A stretch of 57,996 nucleotides of DNA, from positions 49,569 to 107,564 of the forward strand of contig MLAK01000671.1 of NCBI GenBank assembly GCA_001839685.1. The letters are read 5' to 3'. The notes beneath the pieces are model-generated. The model made no database searches. It was not told where the DNA came from and saw only the letters and a program-made list of their open reading frames with translations. The translations under genes were made by a program, and so were the position numbers. Source of the stretch: Tritrichomonas foetus. Lineage: Eukaryota; Parabasalia; Tritrichomonadida; Tritrichomonadidae. How positions within the stretch are numbered: the stretch's first letter is position 1; every line of letters starts with the position of its first letter. Shown here piece after piece: positions 7,531-17,347 of this stretch.

Positions 7531-9546
7531 ATGTTATCTTTATTAAATCGGTTTCGCACATTTCCGGAATGGCACAACTTTACTGATGCCAACACCGCAT
7601 TTACTCAAACAGAAAACAGCCTTTCGCAAACAGTTCGTTCTCTTTTTGATCCAAATTCACCAAGATCATTTAATTGCGAAAAACTACCAGAATTAATTCA
7701 ACTTCTCAGAGGAATTTCTGATTCATTCGATAATATGAACCAAACCATATCATTTATCAATACTGATTTGAATCATCTTTATCAAATATATGAAAAGTTT
7801 CAGGTAAGTAAAAAATCAATGGAAAAACTTGATGCTGAATATCGAGAAGCCACAAATAAAGCTCAGAATTTACATCAAAAATTAATTCAGCTTCAATTGA
7901 ATTCATCAAATTCTGATTTAATCATGAAAACGAAATATGCCCATGATAATGCCACAAAAGAGGAAGCATCTTTACAGAGTCAATGGGAAGTTAGAAAAAG
8001 TGCTTATCAAAAAGAATTTGATGCATATCAAAAAGAAGTGATTCAGAATTTGACTGCTGTTGTTGGAGAAATATCAATAGCCAGAATGAGAACAGCTAAG
8101 AAAATTTCTGAACTTGGAACTGGTATAGCTTCAGCTGTTTCTGCCTTTGAAATGTTTGAAAATGAAAATGATGTCATTATTCGAAGTGAGATTAAGAAAC
8201 TCAAAAAAGTTGTTAAAAAGAATGACAAATTATTTAATCGAGAAGTTACTATTGAAAATGGAGAAGATGAATTAATTGTAATTAAAGAACAAAAAGGTTT
8301 TATTGAAATATCTTCAGATGAATCTGATTCAGATGAGATCGAAAATGCTTCTGAAAATAAAGAAATTAAACAAAAGAATCCTCTACCACCACAAAAGAAA
8401 ATTAACAAGATTAATCAACAAGAGAATAAACAAGAACAAAAATTAGAAAAGATACAACCAATTCTTATTCAAAAAAAGAAAACAGATGAACCAAAATCAA
8501 ACAATCAGAAAAAAGTTGAAATCAACCAAAATAAAGAATTAACAAACCAAAGAAAGAAACAAGAAAATGATAAAAATGCATTTCTTGTGAGTTCAAAATT
8601 AGAACTTCCTGAACAACAACAATTAAAAAAGAGTTCTGATGTTTTAATGCCACTGAATGCAATTCTTCTTGAGCAAAAATCAAAACTTCCTGAAGTCAAA
8701 CCACTTGATCAACCAGAAATGAAAAAATTCAAGCAAAAAGCAGAAGAACCTAAGAAAGTTAATCATAAATTTAAACCCACGAATGAAACTATTGAAGTTC
8801 CAATTGAAAACAAAGAAATTCGAAACAAAATTGTTGATGAAACAGATTTACTTGATCAATCATTCTCTGGTTTTGTTATTGAAGAAAAGAATTCCAAACT
8901 CCAGAAAAACAATAAACACACAACTCAAGAGATGAAAGTCGAACGAAAGAATGAAAAACCAGTTGAACAAAAGGAAGAGAAAATAGAAAAGGTTAATGAT
9001 CTTAAAGCATTAGCAGCCGCAGCGTTGGTTCAAAAAGAAGAGAAAACAAAAGAAAATGAACCATTAGTTTCTGAAAAACTTGAAACAGAAGCTCCAATAA
9101 CAGGGGATAAAAATGAAAATGAAACAGTTAAGACTATTGACATTAAATCTATTGTAATTGCTACTTTATCTGATGAGCATTTATCCGAAAATATAGAAAA
9201 AGAAAATAGTGTTATTGAACAGAAGAAAGAGGATCAAAAAGACAACAATAAAACAATCATTGATACAAAAGCACTTGCTGCAAACATTCTCAATAAGCAA
9301 TCTCCTGAACAAAAGCCAATGTTTGACATTAAATCTCTTGCTGCTGCAACATTAAACCAAGAAAATAAACCTGTTCATGATAATCTTCAACAACAACCAA
9401 TTCCAGCATTTGACATTAAATCGCTTGCCGCTTCAACACTCAATCACACAGAAAATGTTCCAAATCAGGAACAACAAATTGCTCAAAAGGCACAACCAGC
9501 ACAAAAGGCAAAAAGACAAAAGAGAGGAAGAAAGGGAAAGAGATAA
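7531..9546 (+). CDS. Coiled-coil protein with five C-terminal D-x-K-[SA]-[LI] helix motifs
   Basis: The 671-residue protein has a helical N-terminal part (about 1-240) with long heptad-like stretches that resembles BAR-type or tethering coiled coils without a clear family match. A Lys/Glu/Gln-rich disordered middle follows. The C-terminal quarter carries five copies of a short motif of the form D-x-K-S/A-L-A-A-x-x-L, beginning at residues 490, 537, 578, 599 and 628; the second copy is degenerate. The chain ends in a basic tail (KRQKRGRKGKR) that could act as a nuclear or nucleic-acid-binding signal. The codon before the chosen ATG is TTG, so 7531 is the first true ATG. Function is unknown; multivalent binding through the repeated motif is inferred. 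Confidence 0.85.
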   Translation: MLSLLNRFRTFPEWHNFTDANTAFTQTENSLSQTVRSLFDPNSPRSFNCEKLPELIQLLRGISDSFDNMNQTISFINTDLNHLYQIYEKFQVSKKSMEKLDAEYREATNKAQNLHQKLIQLQLNSSNSDLIMKTKYAHDNATKEEASLQSQWEVRKSAYQKEFDAYQKEVIQNLTAVVGEISIARMRTAKKISELGTGIASAVSAFEMFENENDVIIRSEIKKLKKVVKKNDKLFNREVTIENGEDELIVIKEQKGFIEISSDESDSDEIENASENKEIKQKNPLPPQKKINKINQQENKQEQKLEKIQPILIQKKKTDEPKSNNQKKVEINQNKELTNQRKKQENDKNAFLVSSKLELPEQQQLKKSSDVLMPLNAILLEQKSKLPEVKPLDQPEMKKFKQKAEEPKKVNHKFKPTNETIEVPIENKEIRNKIVDETDLLDQSFSGFVIEEKNSKLQKNNKHTTQEMKVERKNEKPVEQKEEKIEKVNDLKALAAAALVQKEEKTKENEPLVSEKLETEAPITGDKNENETVKTIDIKSIVIATLSDEHLSENIEKENSVIEQKKEDQKDNNKTIIDTKALAANILNKQSPEQKPMFDIKSLAAATLNQENKPVHDNLQQQPIPAFDIKSLAASTLNHTENVPNQEQQIAQKAQPAQKAKRQKRGRKGKR

Positions 9547-9877
9547 AACTTTCTATATCATGATTCTGCGGATAAATTTTCATATGTTGTAAATAATATA
9601 AATAAAAAATATTACGAAAATTTTAATTATATTTTTCCTTTATAGTTATTCCAAATAACTTAGTTGAATCAATTTAGTAGATTCAACTCAGAGAAGAGAA
9701 TATCACTCAGTTGTTAATAATAAAAAAAAAAAGAAAAATCTGATGACAGGGACCGTTTATTTCTATTTTATATGAAAAAGTTCCCATTATTTTTACTATT
9801 TTCTGAGTTTTCATTCGTTTTATTCGCTTGGCATAAATTATACGTTTTTTTGTTTTATCCCAAAAAAGAATCTCAAA
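9547..9877. other. Intergenic, nothing recognised
   Basis: Short AT-rich gap between two plus-strand genes. It holds an A-rich run near 9721-9740 and no recognised element. Confidence 0.6.
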
Positions 9878-10096
9878 ATGGAGAACTTAGGACCAGATGT
9901 GGAAAAAATCAAGACAAGAGTATATCCAACTTTACTTAAAGGATTGACAGTTCTTTGCAAAGAGAAGCCAGACGATCCAATCAGATTCCTTGCAAATTGG
10001 CTCATCGAAAATAACCCATATAAACCACGCGCAGTTATGCCAGGTGAGGTAGAACCACTCACACCATTCGAATCTCGCCAGCAAACTCCAATCTGA
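9878..10096 (+). CDS. DPY30: DPY30-domain protein
   Basis: The 72-residue protein is almost entirely a DPY30 dimerisation motif. The core (about residues 13-48) reads 'TRVYPTLLKGLTVLCKEKPD' followed by 'DPIRFLANWLIENNP', the classic V-x-P-x-L-x-x-G-L ... P-D-P-I-x-F-L-A-x-x-L-x-x-N-P signature. In other eukaryotes DPY30 forms a helical dimer that docks on ASH2 in COMPASS/MLL H3K4 methyltransferases; related domains occur in flagellar radial-spoke proteins and adenylate kinases. The small size and lack of a fused domain fit the COMPASS subunit best, but a flagellar role cannot be excluded in a flagellate. The ATG at 9878 is the only reasonable start. Confidence 0.9.
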   Translation: MENLGPDVEKIKTRVYPTLLKGLTVLCKEKPDDPIRFLANWLIENNPYKPRAVMPGEVEPLTPFESRQQTPI

Positions 10097-10435
10097 AGAA
10101 GCAATGGCAATATTATTTTTTTCACAATTTTTATTTATTGATATTTCTCTAAAAATAGGATAAAATGATTACTTTTGTACTCTTACTTTTTCTTTACTCT
10201 TTTTTTTCTGTGAATCTTTCGATCATATACATTTATCTGAATAATGAAATTTTAGCAAAAAGACTGAATCAAACAGATATAAACCAACACTCACAATTTT
10301 AATCACCAATAAAAACATATGTTTTGCTTATAATATGGATAAATTAAAGGAAAAATTAGAAATATGATTCAAGAAAAATATATCAAACATTTAATATGAT
10401 CAACAAAACAATTATACAAACAAAAAAATATAAAC
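10097..10435. other. Convergent intergenic region
   Basis: About 340 bp between the 3' ends of the DPY30 gene and the minus-strand RRM/RGG gene. AT-rich, with no recognised feature. Confidence 0.6.
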
Positions 10436-12910
10436 TTAGAACCTTTCATCCCTAATATCATGATTATTTGGATTTGCGTAAAAACCAAATCTCGGCCCAC
10501 CTATGAATCCACGGCCACGACCACTACCGCGACCACGTCCACGGACAAACGAACCTCTTCCACGTTCACAGAAAAATTCATGACCGCCTTGACTTCGTCC
10601 CTCGTTATTATTTTGAATAATGAAGGCCTCATCACCATTGGAAGGATCGATTGGAGGCTGTTCCTGAGAGTGATTGCTTCTTCCACCTCTTCCACCTCTT
10701 CCAAAGCTTCTACCATCTCTACCTAGTCCTCTTCGTTCTCCACGACAGCGCCCCCTTTCTCCTCTTCCTCCTCTTCCTCTTCTTCCTCTTTGTGATGGAG
10801 CTTCTTCTTCAGTTTGAGAAGAAGAATCAACATGAGGTTCATTTTCATTCGACGGAGAAATATCATCTGTTTGTAGAACTTCGTTTTTTTCTTCTTCTTC
10901 AAAAGTTGCCATAAACGAATCGTAAAATCCTCGCTCATAATCAACTGGTGGTTTCATTGGATGTTGCATCGGATGATGATGATGAGGTGGATTGGCGTAA
11001 TGATTTTCAAAAGCAAAGTGGCGGGAATCATGATGATGACCATGTCTATGAGTATGTGAGTGATGATGGTCATCGAGTGGATTGCAGGGATGTGGAAAAG
11101 GATGCGAATTCCACGGTGGAGGAGGCGGACCATAGGGGCCAAAAACACCAGTAAATACAAGTGGATTGGGTGGACCACCCATTGGGCGACCCATTTCTGG
11201 CATTGGATGGCCCATTGGTCCCATTTGGAAAGGGTATGGATTTGGCGGTGGATAATTTTGGAAATGAGGTTTTTGCTGCTTTTTTTTCTTTGGATGCGGA
11301 ATATTGGAATTAGGAAGATTTTCACTCATAAAATATTCTATATTAGTTATTTTGGCATTAAATTCTTTCACAAGAAAATTAATTCCATGGAATTGGAAAT
11401 TATTCATTCCATAAAATGCTTTTTCATATTCATCTTTAGATGAATAAGTCACTAATGCAAAATGTTTGTCTTTCAACTTTCTCACTATGAAATATATCAC
11501 TATTCCAAATGATGTGCAAAGTGTATTAAATTCTTCAATTTTATCTTGTGGTATTGGAGAAATGAATAAAGTATTGGATTCATAAAATTTTTCAAAAACC
11601 TTTTCTTTTGCTTTTTCATTTTCTGATAAAATGACATGTTTTCTAACTCCAAACGGTTTTGTATTCTGAAGGGTTTTTTGATCTAGTTTTTCTATTGCAT
11701 AATCTACTTCATCTGGATGTGAATAAGTTACTAAAAATGTCGGAAGTGTGAAGAACTCACATAAACCAAATTCTTGAATAACTTGATTTTCAGGCACTTC
11801 AAGATACGCTGCAACGTCTTTAACAGAAGCATTTAATGGAAAGTTTGTAACTCGTAAACCAATTTCAGCATATGAAGCATTAAAATTCTTATCAGCGAAA
11901 AGTCTCTCACGCGCATCATTAAATATAAAAGCAACATATCCATTATTATCAATAACTTGAACAGTCAAAATTTCCCCATATTTCACCATTTTGTGATAAA
12001 ATTGAATAGTATTATTTCTTTGGATTTCTTCATTCGACATTTCTGGTTGATCTAAACTGACAAACACCAAATCCTTTACTTCAATTAAGTATTTTCTAAC
12101 TTTTAGTGCCATTTCTGGTTCGAGAAAACGATAAACATATAAAGTATCATTTCCAAATTTTGCAAAGTTAAATTTTGGAATAATTTGCTTCAACTTTTCA
12201 TCATCAACATCAAATAAAACATTTGCGAATTTGAATTGATCTGTTTTTTTACCTTTTGACATTGATATTAATACCTCTATATTTTCATTTGGATTATTTT
12301 TATCGATTAATTGAGAATTAATAATTTCCTTTAAATTTTCTTCAGAAATTGTCACAGGAATTTTTGAAAATCGAAGAATTGGAAAATCAATACAAGATAA
12401 TGATACTAAAATTGATGTTGGAATTGGTGGAGAGTCATGATTCCTAGATTCTTTGAAAAAAGGGATAGCTGGAACACAAGATAAAATTCTTTTGGCATCT
12501 GTTTCATCTTTCAAAATAATTTGATTATATGCTCTTTTCTTTTTATGATTTGGTTGGGTTTTACAGAAACTATTAATAATATTATTAAGTTTCTGATAAT
12601 CTAATCCATTTGGAAATCTTGTTAGGTAAATACAATTATAACTTTGGATATTAAATTTTGAAATATATTTTTTTACTGGAATTTTTATACAATTTTGATT
12701 CAAATTTGCTTCTTCAAACAGAATCAATTCAATCTCACTCATCGTTTTGGGAGACATAAATTCGACTGAAACAAAATATCGATCATCAATTGCGAAAGCT
12801 GTGGAAAATGTAATTTCATTGGAATTCGAAAAAAGTTGCCTAATGTCATCTTTAGTGTAGCATTGATTGTTATACTCAGCAAGAAAATAAAGAAATTGAG
12901 AGTTTTCCAT
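10436..12910 (-). CDS. Multi-RRM-like RNA-binding protein with Pro/His-rich and RGG tail
   Basis: In the 824-residue protein, about the first 540 residues show repeated beta-alpha-beta segments that look like up to six divergent RRM folds. Examples are 'IGLRVTNFPLNASVKDVAAY' near 350 and 'TLFISPIPQDKIEEFNTL' near 448, each followed by an 'F-A-x-V-x-Y/F' type strand. A Pro/Gly/Met-rich stretch follows, then a His-rich cluster (about 620-665), an acidic segment, and an Arg/Gly-rich RGG tail (about 710-810). Tandem RRMs plus RGG suggest an mRNA-binding protein of PABP or hnRNP style. RNP1/RNP2 aromatic residues are poorly kept, so specificity is uncertain. Many short open frames on both strands over the tail are compositional shadows. 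Confidence 0.8.
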   Translation of the reverse strand: MENSQFLYFLAEYNNQCYTKDDIRQLFSNSNEITFSTAFAIDDRYFVSVEFMSPKTMSEIELILFEEANLNQNCIKIPVKKYISKFNIQSYNCIYLTRFPNGLDYQKLNNIINSFCKTQPNHKKKRAYNQIILKDETDAKRILSCVPAIPFFKESRNHDSPPIPTSILVSLSCIDFPILRFSKIPVTISEENLKEIINSQLIDKNNPNENIEVLISMSKGKKTDQFKFANVLFDVDDEKLKQIIPKFNFAKFGNDTLYVYRFLEPEMALKVRKYLIEVKDLVFVSLDQPEMSNEEIQRNNTIQFYHKMVKYGEILTVQVIDNNGYVAFIFNDARERLFADKNFNASYAEIGLRVTNFPLNASVKDVAAYLEVPENQVIQEFGLCEFFTLPTFLVTYSHPDEVDYAIEKLDQKTLQNTKPFGVRKHVILSENEKAKEKVFEKFYESNTLFISPIPQDKIEEFNTLCTSFGIVIYFIVRKLKDKHFALVTYSSKDEYEKAFYGMNNFQFHGINFLVKEFNAKITNIEYFMSENLPNSNIPHPKKKKQQKPHFQNYPPPNPYPFQMGPMGHPMPEMGRPMGGPPNPLVFTGVFGPYGPPPPPWNSHPFPHPCNPLDDHHHSHTHRHGHHHDSRHFAFENHYANPPHHHHPMQHPMKPPVDYERGFYDSFMATFEEEEKNEVLQTDDISPSNENEPHVDSSSQTEEEAPSQRGRRGRGGRGERGRCRGERRGLGRDGRSFGRGGRGGRSNHSQEQPPIDPSNGDEAFIIQNNNEGRSQGGHEFFCERGRGSFVRGRGRGSGRGRGFIGGPRFGFYANPNNHDIRDERF

Positions 12911-13623
12911 TTAATTTTTAGCGAGGATATGGTTACATTTTGACTTCCGAAAGTTTTCAAAAAAATTGAAAACATTTTTTTTCGCCAAAAACTAAACTCA
13001 ATTTGACTTATTCAAAAATTGGAAAGTACGATAAACACAAAAAGTTCCTTAAAACTTTCCATTTTTAGGAACCGTTTTTCTTTCCTCTTCTTTCTAAACA
13101 TATTTGATTAGCTTTTTAATACATAATTAAGATAAAATTCATACAATAAAATTCTTGACATTTGAGAAATATGATATGCCAGTCATTTTCTATTCACAGG
13201 AGGTAAAGTTTACAAATTATATGTTACATTTCTAATCTTAAAGTTAATGCTCATATCTCTCTTAATATTCAAACAATGAACAATGAAATATTCTACTTTT
13301 CGATTTTATTATCTTCAATTAGCAAGAAAAGAAACAAACTACATCAAGAAATTCTCTCATATTACTTGATGTAAATGAAATGAAAGATATATCATTTAAA
13401 CTTCTTCCCGCCCAAATTACAATCATCTATTGAAAGAGTGTTCACAATAGATATCATGATCAAATTATTGTCACCAACACACTCATCATTTCACACTTTT
13501 AATTAAAAATACAATGTTATTTTCTGATATGCAACATATGTAATGCCTTCAATTGCATATTGGGATGTTCGGAATGTAAAATAAATCACACAGAAAAAAG
13601 ATAAATATGCTTTCAATAACAGT
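12911..13623. other. Intergenic, nothing recognised
   Basis: About 710 bp between two minus-strand genes. AT-rich, with no long frame, RNA signature or obvious repeat. Confidence 0.6.
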
Positions 13624-14004
13624 TTACTGGGATGGTGGCATGTCAATAACAAAATGGGATTCATAAAAACCAAGAAGCTCTTTTGAATATAAAAGACGCA
13701 TATCTATCAAGTCAATTACTTCATAATCAGTGGAATCCGTAAATTTGACAACCGCTTCTTTGTTTCGTGTAATTCCTTTGATTTCCGTAAGTTGGCGTTT
13801 TCCTTTTTTTGATTTCGGTGACTTCTGTTGGGTCACTTTATTATCTTTTGGAACATTTCCTGTTATGATTGGCTGAGGAAGAAGTGGAAATGGATGCGTC
13901 TGACGAGTTTGATTGGTCTCATTATTCGCGTGTTCATCTTCTGAAATATGTATAATTTTAGTTGGTGTCAATAATTCTTGCGGTGGCAAATGATTGTCCG
14001 TCAT
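13624..14004 (-). CDS. Small chromo-shadow-like domain protein
   Basis: The 126-residue protein has a disordered Ser/Thr/Pro/Gln-rich first half with a basic patch (KSPKSKKGKRQ, about 61-71). The C-terminal domain (about 73-121) resembles the chromo shadow domain of HP1 proteins: a beta-rich 'EAVVKFTDSTDYEVIDLIDM' segment, then the typical end 'SKELLGFYESHF', equivalent to 'P-x-x-V-I-x-F-Y-E-x-x-L'. Chromo shadow domains dimerise and bind PxVxL peptides. No chromodomain precedes it, so it may act as a partner of a full HP1-like protein; the double chromodomain gene at 27085 is a candidate. The assignment comes from motif reading only. Confidence 0.7.
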   Translation of the reverse strand: MTDNHLPPQELLTPTKIIHISEDEHANNETNQTRQTHPFPLLPQPIITGNVPKDNKVTQQKSPKSKKGKRQLTEIKGITRNKEAVVKFTDSTDYEVIDLIDMRLLYSKELLGFYESHFVIDMPPSQ

Positions 14005-14414
14005 GTTGGTCGAGATGATAGATTGGAGCGTACGTTTAAAAATATTTTTGACAAGTTATATGGTCACAAATATAATTTTCGAAAATATGTATTTCTAAGT
14101 TATTCTTGGATTCTCTAAAAATTTATTCATTTTAAGAATATTCCTATTTGGCTCTTTTCAATAACTAATTTATTCTTATTGCACCAATCAAAGTATTTTT
14201 TGGATTATTTCATTTCTGAAATTATTCTATCAAAATTATTTCAGAAAGTTGAATAGGGTCATTGAAAATTCCTTTTTATATATTCAAAAAATGATCATCA
14301 TTAGAAAAAGGTGACGGTTTATTTGATAGCCCAATTGAATTTCGTAAAAAAATAAATCTCTGAATTATTAACATTTTGATAGCAATAAACGGTTTTTTTA
14401 TGTAACAGAAAAAA
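14005..14414. other. Divergent promoter region, no element recognised
   Basis: About 410 bp between divergent genes. AT-rich. No clear TCA-Py-(T/A) motif is seen close to either ATG. Confidence 0.5.
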
Positions 14415-16010
14415 ATGGATCGCGGTGCCTGGAGAGCACAAGGTTATTTCAATGCAGGCCCGGGAATACGTGGTTCATGCCCAAGTGCATTTATGTCAAC
14501 ATCTCCCAAAGCCCAAATCCAGCTCAGAGCGGGAGTATTCAATTTTCAGAAGAAAAACTCAAACAACAACAACTTTGGAGGGATGAATCATAGCCCACCT
14601 CGTTTAAATCATGTTCGTGGAACATACAATTATAATAATAACAACATGAACAATAACTACAACAGAAGAGATGAGCGACAAAAAGGAAAATATTTTGATT
14701 TTAAAAATCAACAATACAAAAAGTTTGATACATACGACGATAGTGAAACAAAAAGTTATGCATCTAGTGAAGTGACACAATCAACAACTCAAACGGAAAA
14801 CCAATATGATAGCTATGGTAACTATGATGACCAATATAGTGACGATTATTACAGTAACCAAAATCAAAGCTATGATGATTATTCATATTCAGATGCCGTC
14901 ACTGACGATACAGAAAGTAAAGGAAGTGAAATAAGAAGCACTAAAAGCCCTAAGACTGGGACTGAAACAAAAGTTATTGCCAGTTTCTCTGATGATGATG
15001 AAATTAAACCAAAACATAATGACCAAATAAGCGCAGAAAAATCTGAAAGAGCATCAAAAAGAGAAAAATCAACATTAAGTATAAGTGACCATCTTTCATC
15101 TACTCATCGAAATAAAGAACATCATGAGTCATCAGATTTAAGAATCTCTGATATGGATTCCACAGCAAGCAAAAATATTCAACACGAAAGGAACAAAATG
15201 AATCGAAATTCCAAGTCCACCAAAAGTAACAGCAATAAAGGAAGTATCGAAAAAAGTGACAGAAGCAACAAAGAAAGCAAAAATAGTAAAAACAGCAGAA
15301 ACAGTCAGCAAACCAATCCTCATTCATCAAAATCTCAAATCTCAATAAATGAAAAAGAAAAAGAAAATCAAGAGCAAAACGATGAAGATTCTATTTCTAT
15401 TCAAGACAGAGATATTAGTATTCATTCCAGTGACATTTTACAGCTTGCCTCTTATTCCAATCAAGATAAACAAAACGTAAATGAACAAAGCAGTGAAATT
15501 GACATGAACAGTGATGTTTTCATCCAATTAAGCGAATATTCAAACAGCGAAAGCAAAAACATCGAAACCAATTCTGAAAACAAGAATTTAAATGCAAATG
15601 AAAACCAATCATCAAATACAAACTCCAATAAAAATCTAAACATACACAAAAACGATGATTACATGTATGAAAATGAAGAAGAAGAAAATATAGAATCTTC
15701 ATCAGATGTTCAAATTTCAATTGAAGAATATGAACCATCCAATTTATTCGGAAGTGGTTCCGAGAAAAAGGATGCTCAATTCTCTAGAATGGCAGTTCCC
15801 AACCATGAAGCTCAAAATGATGTTGATGATTTCGACAACATGGAAGGTGGGTCAAGACTCAAAGCCCTCCTCGAGGCAAACCAGAAGCTTGTTACAGCAA
15901 TTTTGAAGAACCAAGAAGCTCTGATGAACATAATGAACACGGATCATGCCAGGAAGGCTATGGCCCACATTCAAGAGGCAGTTGATTTGCTTGAGTCGAT
16001 TAAGTATTAA
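14415..16010 (+). CDS. Low-complexity Ser/Asn/Glu-rich protein, C-terminal helix
   Basis: The 531-residue protein was not recognised. The first 40 residues are not low complexity ('MDRGAWRAQGYFNAGPGIRG...'). Next come Asn-rich, Tyr/Asp/Ser-rich (about 105-160) and long Ser/Lys/Glu/Asn-rich stretches that are almost certainly disordered. The last 55 residues form a conserved-looking amphipathic helix pair ('LKALLEANQKLVTAILKNQ' then 'AMAHIQEAVDLLESI') that could be a dimerisation coil. No signal peptide or membrane segment is visible. The stop codon lies in TTAAATT; TAA followed by A matches the trichomonad UAAA polyadenylation-type signal. Confidence 0.8.
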   Translation: MDRGAWRAQGYFNAGPGIRGSCPSAFMSTSPKAQIQLRAGVFNFQKKNSNNNNFGGMNHSPPRLNHVRGTYNYNNNNMNNNYNRRDERQKGKYFDFKNQQYKKFDTYDDSETKSYASSEVTQSTTQTENQYDSYGNYDDQYSDDYYSNQNQSYDDYSYSDAVTDDTESKGSEIRSTKSPKTGTETKVIASFSDDDEIKPKHNDQISAEKSERASKREKSTLSISDHLSSTHRNKEHHESSDLRISDMDSTASKNIQHERNKMNRNSKSTKSNSNKGSIEKSDRSNKESKNSKNSRNSQQTNPHSSKSQISINEKEKENQEQNDEDSISIQDRDISIHSSDILQLASYSNQDKQNVNEQSSEIDMNSDVFIQLSEYSNSESKNIETNSENKNLNANENQSSNTNSNKNLNIHKNDDYMYENEEEENIESSSDVQISIEEYEPSNLFGSGSEKKDAQFSRMAVPNHEAQNDVDDFDNMEGGSRLKALLEANQKLVTAILKNQEALMNIMNTDHARKAMAHIQEAVDLLESIKY

Positions 16011-16474
16011 ATTATTTTTTCGAATATATACAGTTTTTAGTTTATTTATTTCACATTCACAAATAATCAATTTTTCTGTTAGACCTGAATACTTATTCTA
16101 TTCCAGAATCCATGTCATAATTTCTGATGTGTAAAAATATATTTATTTTTGAATACATATTGATATAGGTTTTATTGTCGATGCAGCTTTATTAAAATAT
16201 TTTGATTACATCATATAATTCCTATCATTGCTGTAAAGGTATTCAGTTGGTTTTCTATCATTAACACGAATCTCTGTCGGATTTTTACATTTCATCATCA
16301 TAAATCAAGCAAAAAGATTACATTTCTTAATATTTCATTCATTAACATAGTATTTCATTCTTGGATATATTTTTTAAACTAATATCAAATATACTTCTCT
16401 ATACTGACTAATTTCATGAAATCTAACATTATAAGTATTGTTTCATTGTGTATCTTTATTGAAAAATAATGGTT
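16011..16474. other. Convergent intergenic region
   Basis: About 460 bp between convergent 3' ends. AT-rich with short direct words such as 'atatttcattcatt'. Nothing recognised. Confidence 0.6.
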
Positions 16475-17347
16475 TCATTGAGTGTCAATCACTTTATTCC
16501 ATGATTCTGGAAGAATGTATGGAAGTTCGTCAATTAAGTCCGATGTTATCACCGCTCTCTTCTTCTTTTCGAATGCCGCCACAGCAGCCCTTCTCACCAC
16601 CTCTGAAGCCGCCGCGCACGCTGCAAAGTAATCATTTGGTGCCCACGATGCAAAGAGTCCAACAGCTCCAGCAGTAAGGTCACCCTGTCCACCAACTCTT
16701 CGTGGCGATGCTTTAAAGGTGAATTCTTTTGTTATTTGTCCATTACTTACAGTATCGATTCTACCTTTTGCAAAAACAGTAACACCGCCGAGACGAGAAG
16801 CTACATCAGATGCTGTTGATGTTTTTGGTAATCCAAGTGCTTCTTGTAAGCGGATAAATTCTATTCCATTTGGTGTGAGAATAATGTTAGAGCGACCGTT
16901 TACAATCGACGGTTTTTTTGACACTAAAAACAAAGCATCACCATCCAAAACGAGTGGCTTCTTCAGTTCGGCGAGTCTACCAATCATCATTTCAGTAAAC
17001 GACAACGTGGCTGCATTTCGGCCAAGTCCAGGTCCAATAACAAATGAGTGAATTGATGGTTCCCAATTCATCACTTTTTCGACAGCTGTTGGAACCCACG
17101 ACTCTTCGTCATCGTCTGGAAGGTAGGGGTGGACGATCTGCTCTGGCGCGTAAGACTTGATTGCTGTTGCTGCTGATTTGGCGCAGAATATATGTGATAA
17201 TTCTCCGCCGAGGCGAAGAACCGTCGCTCCTGCGAAAAATGGAGCACCTGTGTATTCAAAGCATCCGCCGATGATGCCGACTTTACCTGATTGCCCTTTG
17301 TAGTGAGAATAACTGAGTGTGGGAAGAAATTTGGTAAAATCTTCCAT
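16475..17347 (-). CDS. NAXD: ATP/ADP-dependent NAD(P)HX dehydratase
   Basis: This 290-residue protein of the ribokinase-like NAXD/CARKD family (EC 4.2.1.93) spans the usual family length. Signatures include N-terminal 'HKGQSGKVGIIGG'-like text (here HYKGQSGKVGIIGG), 'YTGAPFFAG', 'VIGPGLGRN' near 110, 'PLVLDGDAL' near 137, 'LTPNGIEF' near 157, and the anion-hole/catalytic 'GGQGDLTAG' near 220 with its Asp. It repairs hydrated NADH and NADPH, using ATP or ADP. No mitochondrial or hydrogenosomal presequence is evident, so it is likely cytosolic. The epimerase partner (NAXE) is not in the window. The open frame on the opposite strand here is a shadow. Confidence 0.95.
   Translation of the reverse strand: MEDFTKFLPTLSYSHYKGQSGKVGIIGGCFEYTGAPFFAGATVLRLGGELSHIFCAKSAATAIKSYAPEQIVHPYLPDDDEESWVPTAVEKVMNWEPSIHSFVIGPGLGRNAATLSFTEMMIGRLAELKKPLVLDGDALFLVSKKPSIVNGRSNIILTPNGIEFIRLQEALGLPKTSTASDVASRLGGVTVFAKGRIDTVSNGQITKEFTFKASPRRVGGQGDLTAGAVGLFASWAPNDYFAACAAASEVVRRAAVAAFEKKKRAVITSDLIDELPYILPESWNKVIDTQ

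Noticed and set aside
10501..11443. Several open frames on both strands over the RRM/RGG protein tail
   Set aside because: Compositional shadows of the Arg/Gly-, Glu- and His-rich coding sequence.
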